This document shows, piece by piece, positions 28,066-36,794 of a stretch of 43,594 nucleotides of DNA. The stretch is taken from assembly GCA_050255815.1 (NCBI GenBank), contig JBLMVJ010000013.1, positions 1-43,594 on the forward strand. Reading direction: 5' to 3'. The position numbers and the translations under genes are program-made. The DNA comes from JAGORM01 sp050255815. GTDB taxonomy: Bacteria; Patescibacteriota; Microgenomatia; Levybacterales; GWA1-39-11. The notes under the pieces are model-generated. The model did no database searches. It saw only the letters and a list, made by a program, of their open reading frames with translations, and was not told the DNA's origin. The stretch's first letter is position 1; the number at the start of each line of letters is the position of its first letter.

Positions 28066-28094
28066 TTGACAAGCAATTTCCGGTATGATATAAA
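28066..28094 (+). promoter_or_regulatory. Promoter of the 345-aa surface protein gene
   Basis: TTGACA (28066-28071), a 17-base spacer and TATAAA (28089-28094) lie 9 bases before ATG 28104. The predicted 5' UTR is three bases or less. Confidence 0.7.
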
Positions 28095-28103
28095 TCTTAT
28101 AGT

Positions 28104-29141
28104 ATGACAGAAGCACCCAGGCTGGAGCCTAAAAAAGGAGTAATTTCCAGATTTTTTAAACGCGGAAAAGGTGGGGCACCTGACCAAATTATCTCAGGAC
28201 AGCCTTTTCAACGGGCTAACCCTGATTTTGTACCAAAACCGCCCTCTGCAAAACGGACTAATGAACCCCTCTCCGGCGTAGACAGGTCCGCAGCAGACGC
28301 ACTCAGGTCTGCAGCAGATAGTTTTTCTCAACCGGTTATAGATTACACTTCTGATGAAGGACGAGTGCAGCCTGCAGCTTCCGCTCCCCGGCATGAAGGA
28401 TCACACACAGGCACTATCATAGCAACTGTTGCGGGCGCAGCCGCATTAGCTGCAGCAGGAGTAGGGGCATATGAAGTTACACAGGGACAAGACAGTGGAA
28501 CAGATAAAGGGGCCGTGGTAAACATAAGTACTCCTGATTCTACGGCACCTACTACCACAGACGGAAAGCAGATTGTGGTGGGTGAAACGCCTACGGCAAA
28601 ACCTACTGAAGCACCTACCGCTACTCCCACACCGGAAAAACCAAAGACAGTAGCCTGGACCCTAGACCAGATAACAGCAGCGCAGCAAGAAGGACTAAAA
28701 AATAACAAAGTATTGTATGCTGACACCTGGACAGAAGATGGAGGAAAAGCAGATGACGCAAAAAATGTAGCAGGAAATGTTTCAGTAATTGTTAACTATG
28801 AACAAAACCCTGAAGGAAAAGTCTTTAGATCCCCTATTGCCGGAACAGTAACATCTATAGGAGTAACGGTAGCAGCAGGAGATGTAAGGACTAGGACTAT
28901 ATTTGTTCAGGTAGGCGGAAAGGAGATTGAGTTTATTACAGATTTCAGTTCAACCATAAATGTCCAGAGGAATCAAAAAATTACTCCCGGAACATCACTC
29001 ATCACCCTAACAGGAACACCTATCCCTTCCGGAAAGTTCTCTAAACCGGGATTTGTATTATTCGCAGACGTTACAAATTTTGATTCAACAACTGAAAATA
29101 TAATAAAAGACGCAAGCGGAACCACGGTAACTCTAAAGTAA
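28104..29141 (+). CDS. Surface protein with membrane anchor, PT-rich linker and M23-like C-domain (paralogue A)
   Basis: A 345-aa protein. A basic cytosolic N-terminal region (about 1-100) leads to a membrane helix (about 104-125, IIATVAGAAALAAAGVGAYEV), a Thr/Pro-rich linker (TPTAKPTEAPTATPTPEKPK, about 162-182), a helix TLDQITAAQQEGL and a beta domain with FRSPIAGTVTSIGVTV. That last piece is the entry hairpin of M23/lipoyl-like folds. No zinc ligands are seen. It is a paralogue of the next gene; their linkers are almost identical in DNA. Confidence 0.65.
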   Translation: MTEAPRLEPKKGVISRFFKRGKGGAPDQIISGQPFQRANPDFVPKPPSAKRTNEPLSGVDRSAADALRSAADSFSQPVIDYTSDEGRVQPAASAPRHEGSHTGTIIATVAGAAALAAAGVGAYEVTQGQDSGTDKGAVVNISTPDSTAPTTTDGKQIVVGETPTAKPTEAPTATPTPEKPKTVAWTLDQITAAQQEGLKNNKVLYADTWTEDGGKADDAKNVAGNVSVIVNYEQNPEGKVFRSPIAGTVTSIGVTVAAGDVRTRTIFVQVGGKEIEFITDFSSTINVQRNQKITPGTSLITLTGTPIPSGKFSKPGFVLFADVTNFDSTTENIIKDASGTTVTLK

Positions 29142-29169
29142 ACTTCTCTGCACAGACATCTTCATTAAT

Positions 29170-29928
29170 ATGTCAAAAGAATTTTCACATAGCCGTATTT
29201 CCAGAACAGTCCGTACAGTTGGAGCAGGAACGCTTATCATGGGGGCTATTAGCGGTGTAGATTGCTCCGGGTCTCAGAATGGCTCAAGTAAAACTACCCT
29301 TTCAACCGTTACCCCCGGCTTTTCTACCCCCACTTTAGCAAATGGGAGCAGAGTAGCACTGGGTGAAACCCCTACGGCAAAACCTACTGAAGCACCTACC
29401 GCTACTCCCACACCGGAAAAACCAAAGACAGTAGCCTGGACCCTAGACCAGATAACAGCAGCGCAGCAAGAAGGACTAAGAAATAACAAAGTACTATTTT
29501 TAGATACTTGGAGTCAAGAAGGTGGAGTAATGATAGATGCGAAAAATTTCAAAGGTCAACCAACTACGATAATTGATTACAAAACAAGTCCTGAGGGAAA
29601 GAGTTTTAATTCGCCGATTGCTGGTACCGTGACAGGCGTTGCAGTGACTCCTTTTTCAGATGGCACAAAAATAAGAAGCGTATTCATAACACAAGGGAAT
29701 ATTGAGACACAAATTTCTTTTGATTTTGATGCTAAAGTAAGCGTAGAAAATGGACAGAAAATTTCAGATGGTACTTTACTTGCAACTTTAGGCTCTAACA
29801 GGTTATCAAAATCCGGACTCCTTTCAAAACCCGGATATATCATGATTTCTGATACTACAAACTTTACTTCAACGACTGAAAATATAATAAAAGACGCAAA
29901 CGGAACCACGGTAACTCTGGCCAGATAA
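29170..29928 (+). CDS. Secreted paralogue B with PT-rich linker and M23-like domain
   Basis: A 252-aa protein. A short N-terminus with a hydrophobic piece (VRTVGAGTLIMGAISGVDCSG, Cys about 32) might be a signal peptide, but it does not give a good lipobox. The linker and helix (about 65-102) are nearly identical to paralogue A, and the C-terminal domain has FNSPIAGTVTGVAVTP and the same TTENIIKDANGTTVTL ending, while the rest is clearly diverged. It follows 28 bases after paralogue A. No catalytic zinc residues are seen. Confidence 0.65.
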   Translation: MSKEFSHSRISRTVRTVGAGTLIMGAISGVDCSGSQNGSSKTTLSTVTPGFSTPTLANGSRVALGETPTAKPTEAPTATPTPEKPKTVAWTLDQITAAQQEGLRNNKVLFLDTWSQEGGVMIDAKNFKGQPTTIIDYKTSPEGKSFNSPIAGTVTGVAVTPFSDGTKIRSVFITQGNIETQISFDFDAKVSVENGQKISDGTLLATLGSNRLSKSGLLSKPGYIMISDTTNFTSTTENIIKDANGTTVTLAR

Positions 29929-30029
29929 GTTCTTCCTGATTTCACAGGTCAACAGCAATCATCCCAAACCTAAAACCTCATAAAATTTCCATAAATTTCC
30001 ATGTATTTCTATTACTTTCTTCTCTCTGC

Positions 30030-30059
30030 TTGACACTTCTTTCCCTTTAGTCCTATACT
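30030..30059 (+). promoter_or_regulatory. Promoter of the 961-aa secreted protein gene
   Basis: TTGACA (30030-30035), an 18-base spacer and TATACT (30054-30059) lie 12 bases before ATG 30072, so the 5' UTR is only about 6 bases. Confidence 0.65.
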
Positions 30060-30071
30060 AAACTCAGGCAT

Positions 30072-32957
30072 ATGAATGCTTTTGTGAAGTTATTTCTCCC
30101 GGTAATCTTCTTTCTTTTTGTTATCTTCTTTTTTGTCCCTAAAATCCAAGCTTCCTACATTTGCTTTGGTGGTATTACAAACTGCTTTGCCGGAAGCGGA
30201 GGAATTTGCGCGGGAACCGGCACCAGCTGGAGTGACCTTCCTATGCAAAACTGTATAGACGCAGGTAACCCTCCTCCCCCTAATACCTGTAATGCTGCCG
30301 GGGATTGGCAGTTTATTTATTATGTTTGCCAAATCAGACAAGACCCAGCAGACCCGACTGGGTGTGACTATCAGACTGTTCCCAACCAATATAATTGTAG
30401 CGCGGCGGATGCGTGTGAAGGAGCCAGTACCGGCGGTACCGGCTATGCGGATAACGGCCATGTTATAGCCGGACATTGTAGTCCAGGGAGCTATGTGGAG
30501 GGCAACCCTTCTTCTGCTTGTACTGCTTATGGGTATTATAAGCAGTGCTGTTCAGCAGGAGGCGTAAACCCTCCCGTAGCATGTAGCAACGGTGGATGTG
30601 TTAACGGATACAATCCTCCAGCTTTTGTCACCTCCTGCAGTACGCCCAACCCCCCGCCCGGGCCTCCCACTAACTATACTACTGCCGGCAATCTATACTG
30701 CTCATCAGGCCAAATTAATATAGACTTTTCTTACTCTGCAGGGTCAGGCGCTACCAGCAATTATGTAGTCTATGGAGGATCTATACCTCCCAGCACGGTC
30801 TCAAATCCTCCGCCGGGAGGCGTTTCACTGCCATCCAGCCCTTATACTATTTCCGGTTTTAGCCCTAATCAAAAGCTTTACTTTAACATTTATTCCTGTA
30901 ACAGTGCCGGATGCACTGCTGACCCCAGCGGAGCTTACGTTATAGATATTGGGGATCCATGTTCAGGGGGAAGCTCAACAGCTCCCACAGCCACCCCCAC
31001 TCCTAGTTCTTCAGGGTGTACTTCTAATTGTGCAGGTAAAAATTGTGGCAGCGTAACTGACAGCTGCGGCAATCCTGTTAGCTGCGGAACGTGTACTTCC
31101 CCCCAAACATGCGGCGGAAGCGGAACGCCGGGCGTATGCGGTGGCGGCTCTACAAGCAGCTGCCCGCAAACCTGTAAAGCAGCATTCCAGATAGGTACCC
31201 CATGCAGCGGTACGCAAAATTGGACTTTATACTCTGGATATAGTGGGACTTGCAGCTCAGGTTTTGAATGTGCATACTGTCCTTCCGGCGGATCAACAGG
31301 AACCGGCTGCACCGCCAACCCTAACGCCTGTGTGGGAAAAACCTGCGGGTCCGTTTGGAACGGCTGCACCACCATAACATGCGGTTCATGCGGAGCAGGG
31401 GTTTGTACAGCAGCAGGGACGTGCGTAGCGCCTACGGCAACACCCACGCCTATTCCTAAAATAAATATCCACGGAAATTTCCTGGATAACACTAACGCTC
31501 CTTTAGGCTTAAATATAGGCCAGGGGGCCACTATAAACGGCATGGCCCCTTCATACCAGGGAGTGGCAAGCTTTGGTACTGATAACCTAACCGGAGGCGC
31601 GTTAGGAAGCTACAGCGTACAGGCACTCACCCCTGCAAATTATAACGTTGATTCTTCAACCTGTATTATTCCCAAAGGTTCCCTTTCCTGTGTGCACGGT
31701 GGTTATGTAAACTCTAACCCGGTAAGCGTAAGCGGCCTGGCTGACGGAAGCACTGCGGAAATTAACTTCAGGTATTCACCACGCACCTGTTCTACTACTT
31801 TCTCCGGAAGTGTAGTAGTAGACCCGGCCACTAATGATTGCTCCAGCGTAGCTGCTCTGAATGGCACACTATACCCGGGGTTTGGCCAGGTAAGCGCATT
31901 TAACGGCACTGCGCCTGCGGCGTCTACCGTAAACCTTTCCGGCGGCAATTATGCCGGCCTTACCTATGCCCCCATCTGCGGATCTAATGCCTACCTCACG
32001 CTCTCAGGAGTTTCCTACCCGGTTATAGGAGTCTGTGATAATAACGTATATGCCGCCCAGTCAGGATATACGTATTCTTATACCAACACTAGCTCTCCTT
32101 CTGTAGCCCGCAGCCTTACCTGGCTGGTATCTTCCCAGGCCCCGTGGTACCAGGTAAACACGGGTGATGTACGTTTCCCTGCATTGTCTAATAAGGTACC
32201 CCGGAACAAAAATGCGTCAGTCAGCGGCAATTCTCTTTTTGCTTCATCTACCGGGAACGTTACCCTGGGCGCCGGAAACTTCCCGCTGACCACCAACTGG
32301 CAGGTAAACCAGGAATACTCCTACAATAATGATTTTGCCAGCGGCTTAGGCTCTATGTCATACTCTTTCTACCTGAGCAGGGCATTACAGCGCGGCCTCT
32401 TAACCGCAAAAAATAACATCACCACCGCCCCTAATATAGACCTATCTGTTACTTCCAGCGGGGTCTACCAGACAGACGGTAATTTAACCGTTACCGCATC
32501 TACCGGAAGCATTCCCGCAGGAAGGCATATAGTGCTTCTGGTAGGCGGCACTACTACCGTAAATTCCAACATTGCTATACCCACGGGACAAGGCATTCTT
32601 TTTGTCCTGGCTTCAAAAGGAAACCTTACCTTTGGACCGGCTGTAGGGGGCGCAACCAATTCATCCACAACAAACGCTGACGGATATTATACTTCTGAAG
32701 GCAGCATTATCATCAGCGGCACTAATAATTGTGCCGTAAGCGCGGATAAGCGCTTGAACGTAGGAGGAGCTCTAGTTGCAAATTCCCTACACCCGTTTGC
32801 CACCGGAGGAACCGGAGAAGTTATCATAGCCCGCAACATCTGCTCAGACAATATAAATTATCCTACCTACTATGTCTCACCCCGCGCAGATTTCCTCCTC
32901 CAGCTCACGGACTTTTACAAAGTCCAGTACAAAACCTATAAAGAAGTCAACCCGTAG
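30072..32957 (+). CDS. Large Cys-rich secreted surface protein, 961 aa
   Basis: A signal peptide (about 1-28, ending KIQASY) opens the protein. The N-terminal half is Cys, Gly, Ser and Pro rich. A fibronectin-III-like stretch lies near 215-290. Two related Cys modules (NCAGKNCGSVTDSCGNPVSCGTC near 317 and ACVGKTCGSVWNGCTTITCGSC near 418) follow, each after a PTATPTP linker or close to one. A beta-rich half (about 465-961) ends with RADFLLQLTDFYKVQYKTYKEVNP, a C-terminus I associate with pilus-linked surface proteins of these bacteria (memory, unverified). It has no sortase motif. Adhesion is a likely role. Confidence 0.7.
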   Translation: MNAFVKLFLPVIFFLFVIFFFVPKIQASYICFGGITNCFAGSGGICAGTGTSWSDLPMQNCIDAGNPPPPNTCNAAGDWQFIYYVCQIRQDPADPTGCDYQTVPNQYNCSAADACEGASTGGTGYADNGHVIAGHCSPGSYVEGNPSSACTAYGYYKQCCSAGGVNPPVACSNGGCVNGYNPPAFVTSCSTPNPPPGPPTNYTTAGNLYCSSGQINIDFSYSAGSGATSNYVVYGGSIPPSTVSNPPPGGVSLPSSPYTISGFSPNQKLYFNIYSCNSAGCTADPSGAYVIDIGDPCSGGSSTAPTATPTPSSSGCTSNCAGKNCGSVTDSCGNPVSCGTCTSPQTCGGSGTPGVCGGGSTSSCPQTCKAAFQIGTPCSGTQNWTLYSGYSGTCSSGFECAYCPSGGSTGTGCTANPNACVGKTCGSVWNGCTTITCGSCGAGVCTAAGTCVAPTATPTPIPKINIHGNFLDNTNAPLGLNIGQGATINGMAPSYQGVASFGTDNLTGGALGSYSVQALTPANYNVDSSTCIIPKGSLSCVHGGYVNSNPVSVSGLADGSTAEINFRYSPRTCSTTFSGSVVVDPATNDCSSVAALNGTLYPGFGQVSAFNGTAPAASTVNLSGGNYAGLTYAPICGSNAYLTLSGVSYPVIGVCDNNVYAAQSGYTYSYTNTSSPSVARSLTWLVSSQAPWYQVNTGDVRFPALSNKVPRNKNASVSGNSLFASSTGNVTLGAGNFPLTTNWQVNQEYSYNNDFASGLGSMSYSFYLSRALQRGLLTAKNNITTAPNIDLSVTSSGVYQTDGNLTVTASTGSIPAGRHIVLLVGGTTTVNSNIAIPTGQGILFVLASKGNLTFGPAVGGATNSSTTNADGYYTSEGSIIISGTNNCAVSADKRLNVGGALVANSLHPFATGGTGEVIIARNICSDNINYPTYYVSPRADFLLQLTDFYKVQYKTYKEVNP

Positions 32958-33051
32958 GGACATTACAAAGGTGACAAACGGGACAAAAGAAACTCCCTTA
33001 TTCCCTTTGTCTCCTTCTTGATGGATTCTTGCCTCAAGGCTTCACTTGTGT

Positions 33052-33057
33052 TAAAAT
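33052..33057 (+). promoter_or_regulatory. -10 element of rpsP
   Basis: TAAAAT ends 6 bases before ATG 33064. No clear -35 is seen. The spacing supports 33064 over the ATG at 33070. Confidence 0.45.
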
Positions 33058-33063
33058 ATCTGA

Positions 33064-33297
33064 ATGTTAATGATCAGGTTTGCACAAAACGGACGCCGCG
33101 GAGAAAGAAAGTATAAAGTAGTGGTGTCTGAAAAGCGTGAACGGCGTGAAGGACGTCCGGTAGAAGTACTGGGGTTTTATGAAAAACGCGTTGGAAACAC
33201 TGTTGAGAAACAAATAGACACCAAAAGGGTAGAGTATTGGGTCTCTAAAGGTGCCCAGCTTTCCCCTAGCGTTAAGAGAGTTTTGGAGGGGAAGTAG
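33064..33297 (+). CDS. rpsP: 30S ribosomal protein bS16
   Basis: A 77-aa protein: MLMIRFAQNGRRGERKYKVVVSEKR matches the bS16 N-terminus, followed by VEVLGFYEKRVG, DTKRVEYWVSKGAQLSPSVKRVLEG. Full length. It heads the conserved rpsP-KH-trmD order; rimM, often between them, is missing. Two hairpins follow the stop (33299-33350). Confidence 0.94.
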   Translation: MLMIRFAQNGRRGERKYKVVVSEKRERREGRPVEVLGFYEKRVGNTVEKQIDTKRVEYWVSKGAQLSPSVKRVLEGK

Positions 33298-33298
33298 T

Positions 33299-33350
33299 CC
33301 AGTGGGTACACTGGATGACAGAATACATTAAAAATTGTATTTATTCTGTC
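33299..33350 (+). repeat. Two hairpins between rpsP and the KH gene
   Basis: CCAGTG-GGTA-CACTGG (33299-33314) and GACAGAATACA (33317-33327) with TGT..ATTCTGTC (33336-33350) form two successive stem-loops. Neither has a T-run directly after it, so they may be processing or stability elements. The T-run at 33365 is 15 bases later. Confidence 0.55.
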
Positions 33351-33376
33351 AAGTTAAGAAAGTATTTTTTTTTAAA

Positions 33377-33601
33377 ATGCAAGACTTATTACAATACATG
33401 CTGGAAGCAATTGTTGAAGGTGAATTTTCCATCACTGAAGAAGAAAATGACGGATTTGTAGTTTATAAAGTATCAGCTCCCTCTGACCAGATAGGCCGCA
33501 TTATAGGCAAAAATGGAAAAACCATTAACGCACTGAAAAACATCCTGAAAGTAAAAGCAGTAAAAGAAAACCTCAAAGTAGATATTCAAATTGCTGAATA
33601 A
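33377..33601 (+). CDS. khpA: KH-domain RNA-binding protein (KhpA-like)
   Basis: A 74-aa protein made of a single type II KH domain. The RNA-binding loop is IGKNGKTI (GxxG as GKNG, about 42-45). The N-terminal LLQYMLEAIVEGEFSITEEE matches the KhpA family, which lies between rpsP and trmD in many bacteria. In Firmicutes it pairs with KhpB to control sRNA and cell elongation; no KhpB is seen here. The start lacks an SD and follows a long T-run. Confidence 0.85.
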   Translation: MQDLLQYMLEAIVEGEFSITEEENDGFVVYKVSAPSDQIGRIIGKNGKTINALKNILKVKAVKENLKVDIQIAE

Positions 33602-33669
33602 TAGTTCTCAGTACTCTACAAAAATATTCTTCGAGCCCGGCTTCGGCAGGCGAGAAGTCTAAAACCCCT

Positions 33670-34353
33670 ATGAATATCAATATCATCTCCCTGTTTCCTG
33701 AAATGTTTTCTCCTGTTATTAACTCCTCCATTTTAAAACGTGCGCAGGAAAAGGGCAAGGCAACCATCAGCCTGGTAAATTTACGTGATTTTGGCTTGGG
33801 TACACATAAAAGCGTAGATGATAAACCGTATGGCGGCGGAGCCGGTATGGTACTGCGCGTAGACGTCATGCACCAGGCTATAGAAGCGGTAAAAAAATCC
33901 CATCCGGATACAAAAATAATCATATTAGACCCTAAAGGAATTCCTTTTACCCAGAAAGTTGCAGAACAGCTATCTACAGAGAAAGATATAACACTTATCT
34001 GCGGACATTATGAAGGGTTTGATGAGCGGATCAGGGATTTTATAGACATGGAGATTTCTATAGGGGATTATGTACTAACCGGAGGAGAAATCCCCGCTAT
34101 GGCCATTACAGACGCAGTAGTGAGGCTTTTACCGGGTGTCTTAGGAAAAGATGCATCACCCCTGCTTGAGTCTTTTTCTTCTCAACAGGGTAAAAGGCTT
34201 TTGGAGCACGCCCATTACACCAGGCCTGCCGAATATAAAGGGAAAAAAGTGCCTGAAGTACTGCTCTCCGGGCACCAAAAAAATATTGACAGCAGTAGAA
34301 ATGCTTCTTCAGAGGAAATCACCCGGGAAAAACGTCCTGACCTTTTGAAATAA
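33670..34353 (+). CDS. trmD: tRNA (guanine-N1)-methyltransferase
   Basis: A 227-aa SPOUT methyltransferase that makes m1G37 in tRNAs. N-terminus MNINIISLFPEMFSPVINSSILKRAQ, PYGGGAGMVLRVD (about 55-67), and the trefoil-knot SAM site LICGHYEGFDERI (about 112-124) with SIGDYVLTGGEIPAM are all standard. The C-terminal domain RPAEYKGKKVPEVLLSGHQKNI is present. It converges on pilO with a 5-base gap. Confidence 0.95.
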   Translation: MNINIISLFPEMFSPVINSSILKRAQEKGKATISLVNLRDFGLGTHKSVDDKPYGGGAGMVLRVDVMHQAIEAVKKSHPDTKIIILDPKGIPFTQKVAEQLSTEKDITLICGHYEGFDERIRDFIDMEISIGDYVLTGGEIPAMAITDAVVRLLPGVLGKDASPLLESFSSQQGKRLLEHAHYTRPAEYKGKKVPEVLLSGHQKNIDSSRNASSEEITREKRPDLLK

Positions 34354-34358
34354 ATTGG

Positions 34359-35012
34359 TTATTGGCCGGTTGACTGGCGGTCCAGAAGGTTTTGCAAAAC
34401 GGCAACTTCCTGCTTTGATAACGGATTCACAATATTACTGTTTAAAGCATCCAGGTCATATGGTTTATAATAAAAGGCAATATCCATATTCCCTTCCCCG
34501 GCAGAAACAGTAGCCCGTATCCGGTTATTCAGAGGAAGCTGCTTTCCCAGCTGGGTAGAAAAGGCATATAAACTACTTGCGCTTACCTGGGACACCTGGA
34601 CAGTCACGGTAATAAAGGGCACCCCGTTTACGCTGTTTGCCTTACTGGCAGTTTTCTGGAAAATATCTCCCACTTTTACAGAAAAGCCACGGACAAATAT
34701 GTTTGCATTAGCCGCGCTGGTAGTTATAGCCAGATAGATTGCCTGTATATCTTTGGAGGAGGGAAGGGCTTTTGCAGCCAGCGTCTCCTGTTGGGAAAGC
34801 TGTGAATCATCTAAACGGCTTAAGACTGCCGCAGAGTCCTTATAATCCTGCAGTTTTTTACTTTCTGAAGCTACTTTCTGGTTTAACTCACCTATAGAAC
34901 CAAATGAGGGGACAATAAGCTGGAAAAAAATCAAAACGCCTATTACAATAAACCCAATGGGTAAGGCAACGTACCGGTACTTTTCTATGTATACTTTTAG
35001 GTCTCCGCTCAT
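34359..35012 (-). CDS. pilO: Type IV pilus inner-membrane protein PilO-like
   Basis: A 217-aa protein. One membrane helix (about 14-33, VALPIGFIVIGVLIFFQLIV), a coiled coil (GELNQKVASESKKLQDYKDS, about 42-61), and an alpha/beta ferredoxin-like periplasmic domain match PilO. With PilM and PilN it forms the alignment complex linking cytosolic ATPases to the pilus. Its start overlaps pilN by 4 bases. It is the last gene of the pilM-pilN-pilO set. Confidence 0.8.
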   Translation of the reverse strand: MSGDLKVYIEKYRYVALPIGFIVIGVLIFFQLIVPSFGSIGELNQKVASESKKLQDYKDSAAVLSRLDDSQLSQQETLAAKALPSSKDIQAIYLAITTSAANANIFVRGFSVKVGDIFQKTASKANSVNGVPFITVTVQVSQVSASSLYAFSTQLGKQLPLNNRIRATVSAGEGNMDIAFYYKPYDLDALNSNIVNPLSKQEVAVLQNLLDRQSTGQ

Positions 35013-35572
35013 AAGGAACTGTTAAAACTAAACTGGACTATGGTAGAGTAGGAAAGGCTTGCTTTATCATAGGAAAACCCTTCTATCACCACTTTTTTTA
35101 TCTCTGTTTTAGGCCCGGTCACTACCTGCTGAATCTTATTGTTAAACAGCACGTCAAAGTCCTGCAGGTTAACGGAGGAAATGCTTGCGGAAATTTTATC
35201 CCCCTCTATTTGCAACGAGGTTACGTCTAACCCTGCAGGGATAATATCAACAATGAGTTTCAGGCGGTCATCAAGTGTTTTATCCGTAGGCGTGATTTTA
35301 CCAATAGACGCCAGCCGGTCATGCAAAGTAAGTATTTTGACGCGTTTTTCGTCCATTCCTCCCCGCACGTCACTTGCAATAACGCTATTTTGGGTACCGG
35401 TAATTGAGGTCAGCTTTGAGTTGAGCATGAACACAACCACGCTTACTATGATAGACACCAGGACGGCAAACCCCAGAAAACCCAAGGCTGCATTAAAAAA
35501 CAAACCTCTTTGTATGATAGGTTTTTTCTTACCCCCCCCGGTTGTATGCAAAAGATTAATTTCTTGCTCCAT
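35009..35572 (-). CDS. pilN: Type IV pilus inner-membrane protein PilN-like
   Basis: 187 aa. It begins MEQEINLLHTTGG, the INLLP-like cytosolic motif of PilN that binds PilM. A membrane helix (about 26-52), a short coiled coil and a ferredoxin-like domain follow. The spacing to PilM is 116 bases, unusually large for this operon, so a separate promoter is possible. It overlaps pilO by ATGA. Confidence 0.82.
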   Translation of the reverse strand: MEQEINLLHTTGGGKKKPIIQRGLFFNAALGFLGFAVLVSIIVSVVVFMLNSKLTSITGTQNSVIASDVRGGMDEKRVKILTLHDRLASIGKITPTDKTLDDRLKLIVDIIPAGLDVTSLQIEGDKISASISSVNLQDFDVLFNNKIQQVVTGPKTEIKKVVIEGFSYDKASLSYSTIVQFSFNSSL

Positions 35573-35688
35573 ATATATTTATTTAACCATAACACTCGAG
35601 GACTAAAAAACCCTCAGTATACTTACCTAGCAATATGCGTTTTCCTCGAATGTGTGTATTCTCCGCATTATCTCCAAATTAAATGGTT

Positions 35689-36723
35689 TCAGTGAGAGAC
35701 TATAAAATCCCGCAGTGCCAACCCTACCACCACATTATAAGAAGGCGCCTCTGAGATAATCTCTTCAGGAACGTTCCCTATAGCATGCAGGGCAAACGTA
35801 TTCCCTACTACTACGGGAATACTTAACGCTTCAACAAAATAATTTTCAATCCCTGGCAGCAGTGATACGCCGCCGGACAGGATCACTTTCCCTATCTGTG
35901 CGTTCTGGGTTTTCTCTTTGTAGGTAAGGATAGTCCGCTTTATATCCAGCACTATTGCGTCTAGAACCGGATGGAGTGCTTTCCCTACCAGCCCGTTATA
36001 TTCATCACTGAGGCCATACGTCTTTTTAAGCTCTTCCGCCTGGTCCGTAGAAATACCCAGGTCTGCCGCAATGGCTCGGGTGATAGCCAGACCGCCTAAC
36101 CCTATAGTGGCAACCAGCCGTAAAACGCCATTAGAAGCAATACTGATATTAGTAGTAGATGAGCCTAAATGTAAAATAAGGGTAGACTCATTGGGGTTAA
36201 AAAGTGGAATAAGCGCACGGTGGACTGAAACCATTTCCGTCTCTATGCTGGCGGGTGACAAACCTGCCAAATGCAGGATATTCTCATATTTCTGGAGAAC
36301 GGTAGTGGAAACTGCCACAATTAACACTGACATGGTCTTTATGCCGTCTTTTACAAAGTGGTCCAGGATCTGCCAGTCTGTTTTCACCTGGTTTAAGGGA
36401 AGCGGAATATACTGGTCCATTTCAAAAGAGAGTGAAGCGGCCAGCTCTTTTTCAGAAAGCTCCGGGGTTTCAATAATCTTAGTATAAACCTGGCCTTCAG
36501 GGATAGAGACATTTACCTGCTTGGCCTTTACCTGTGCTATCTGCAGCATTTCCTTAATAGACGCTGCTATCATCTGCTGGTTTACTTGGGACTCTGACAA
36601 AATGTTTTTTGCAGTAAACGGGGAAACGGCAACAGCCTCAATATTCAGCTTCCCCATATCTTTTTTTAAAGATACTGCCTTAATGGAGGTAGCTCCTATG
36701 TCTAAACCAAACGTTTTATTCAT
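35689..36723 (-). CDS. pilM: Type IV pilus assembly ATPase-like protein PilM
   Basis: A 344-aa actin-fold protein. MNKTFGLDIGATSIKAVSL has the phosphate-1 loop, LILHLGSSTTNISIA (about 180-194) the second phosphate loop, and VILSGGVSLLPGIENYF (about 281-297) the adenosine motif. It binds the N-terminus of PilN in the cytosol. Length and motifs are standard. It is transcribed first in the pilMNO direction. Confidence 0.92.
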   Translation of the reverse strand: MNKTFGLDIGATSIKAVSLKKDMGKLNIEAVAVSPFTAKNILSESQVNQQMIAASIKEMLQIAQVKAKQVNVSIPEGQVYTKIIETPELSEKELAASLSFEMDQYIPLPLNQVKTDWQILDHFVKDGIKTMSVLIVAVSTTVLQKYENILHLAGLSPASIETEMVSVHRALIPLFNPNESTLILHLGSSTTNISIASNGVLRLVATIGLGGLAITRAIAADLGISTDQAEELKKTYGLSDEYNGLVGKALHPVLDAIVLDIKRTILTYKEKTQNAQIGKVILSGGVSLLPGIENYFVEALSIPVVVGNTFALHAIGNVPEEIISEAPSYNVVVGLALRDFIVSH

Positions 36724-36794
36724 AGCTTAAATGAACAAGATTAAAGGATTTAAGTGATTAATCAAATAAGACTTATCACTGTAATCCTCTATTC

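Noticed and set aside
28577..29495. Mobile element from repeated DNA
   Set aside because: The repeat lies in frame within two paralogous genes, with no terminal inverted repeats or transposase.
30935..31543. 202-aa minus-strand ORF within the large secreted protein gene
   Set aside because: It is antisense to repetitive Cys/Gly codons; the Pro/Val/His-rich translation is an artefact of that.
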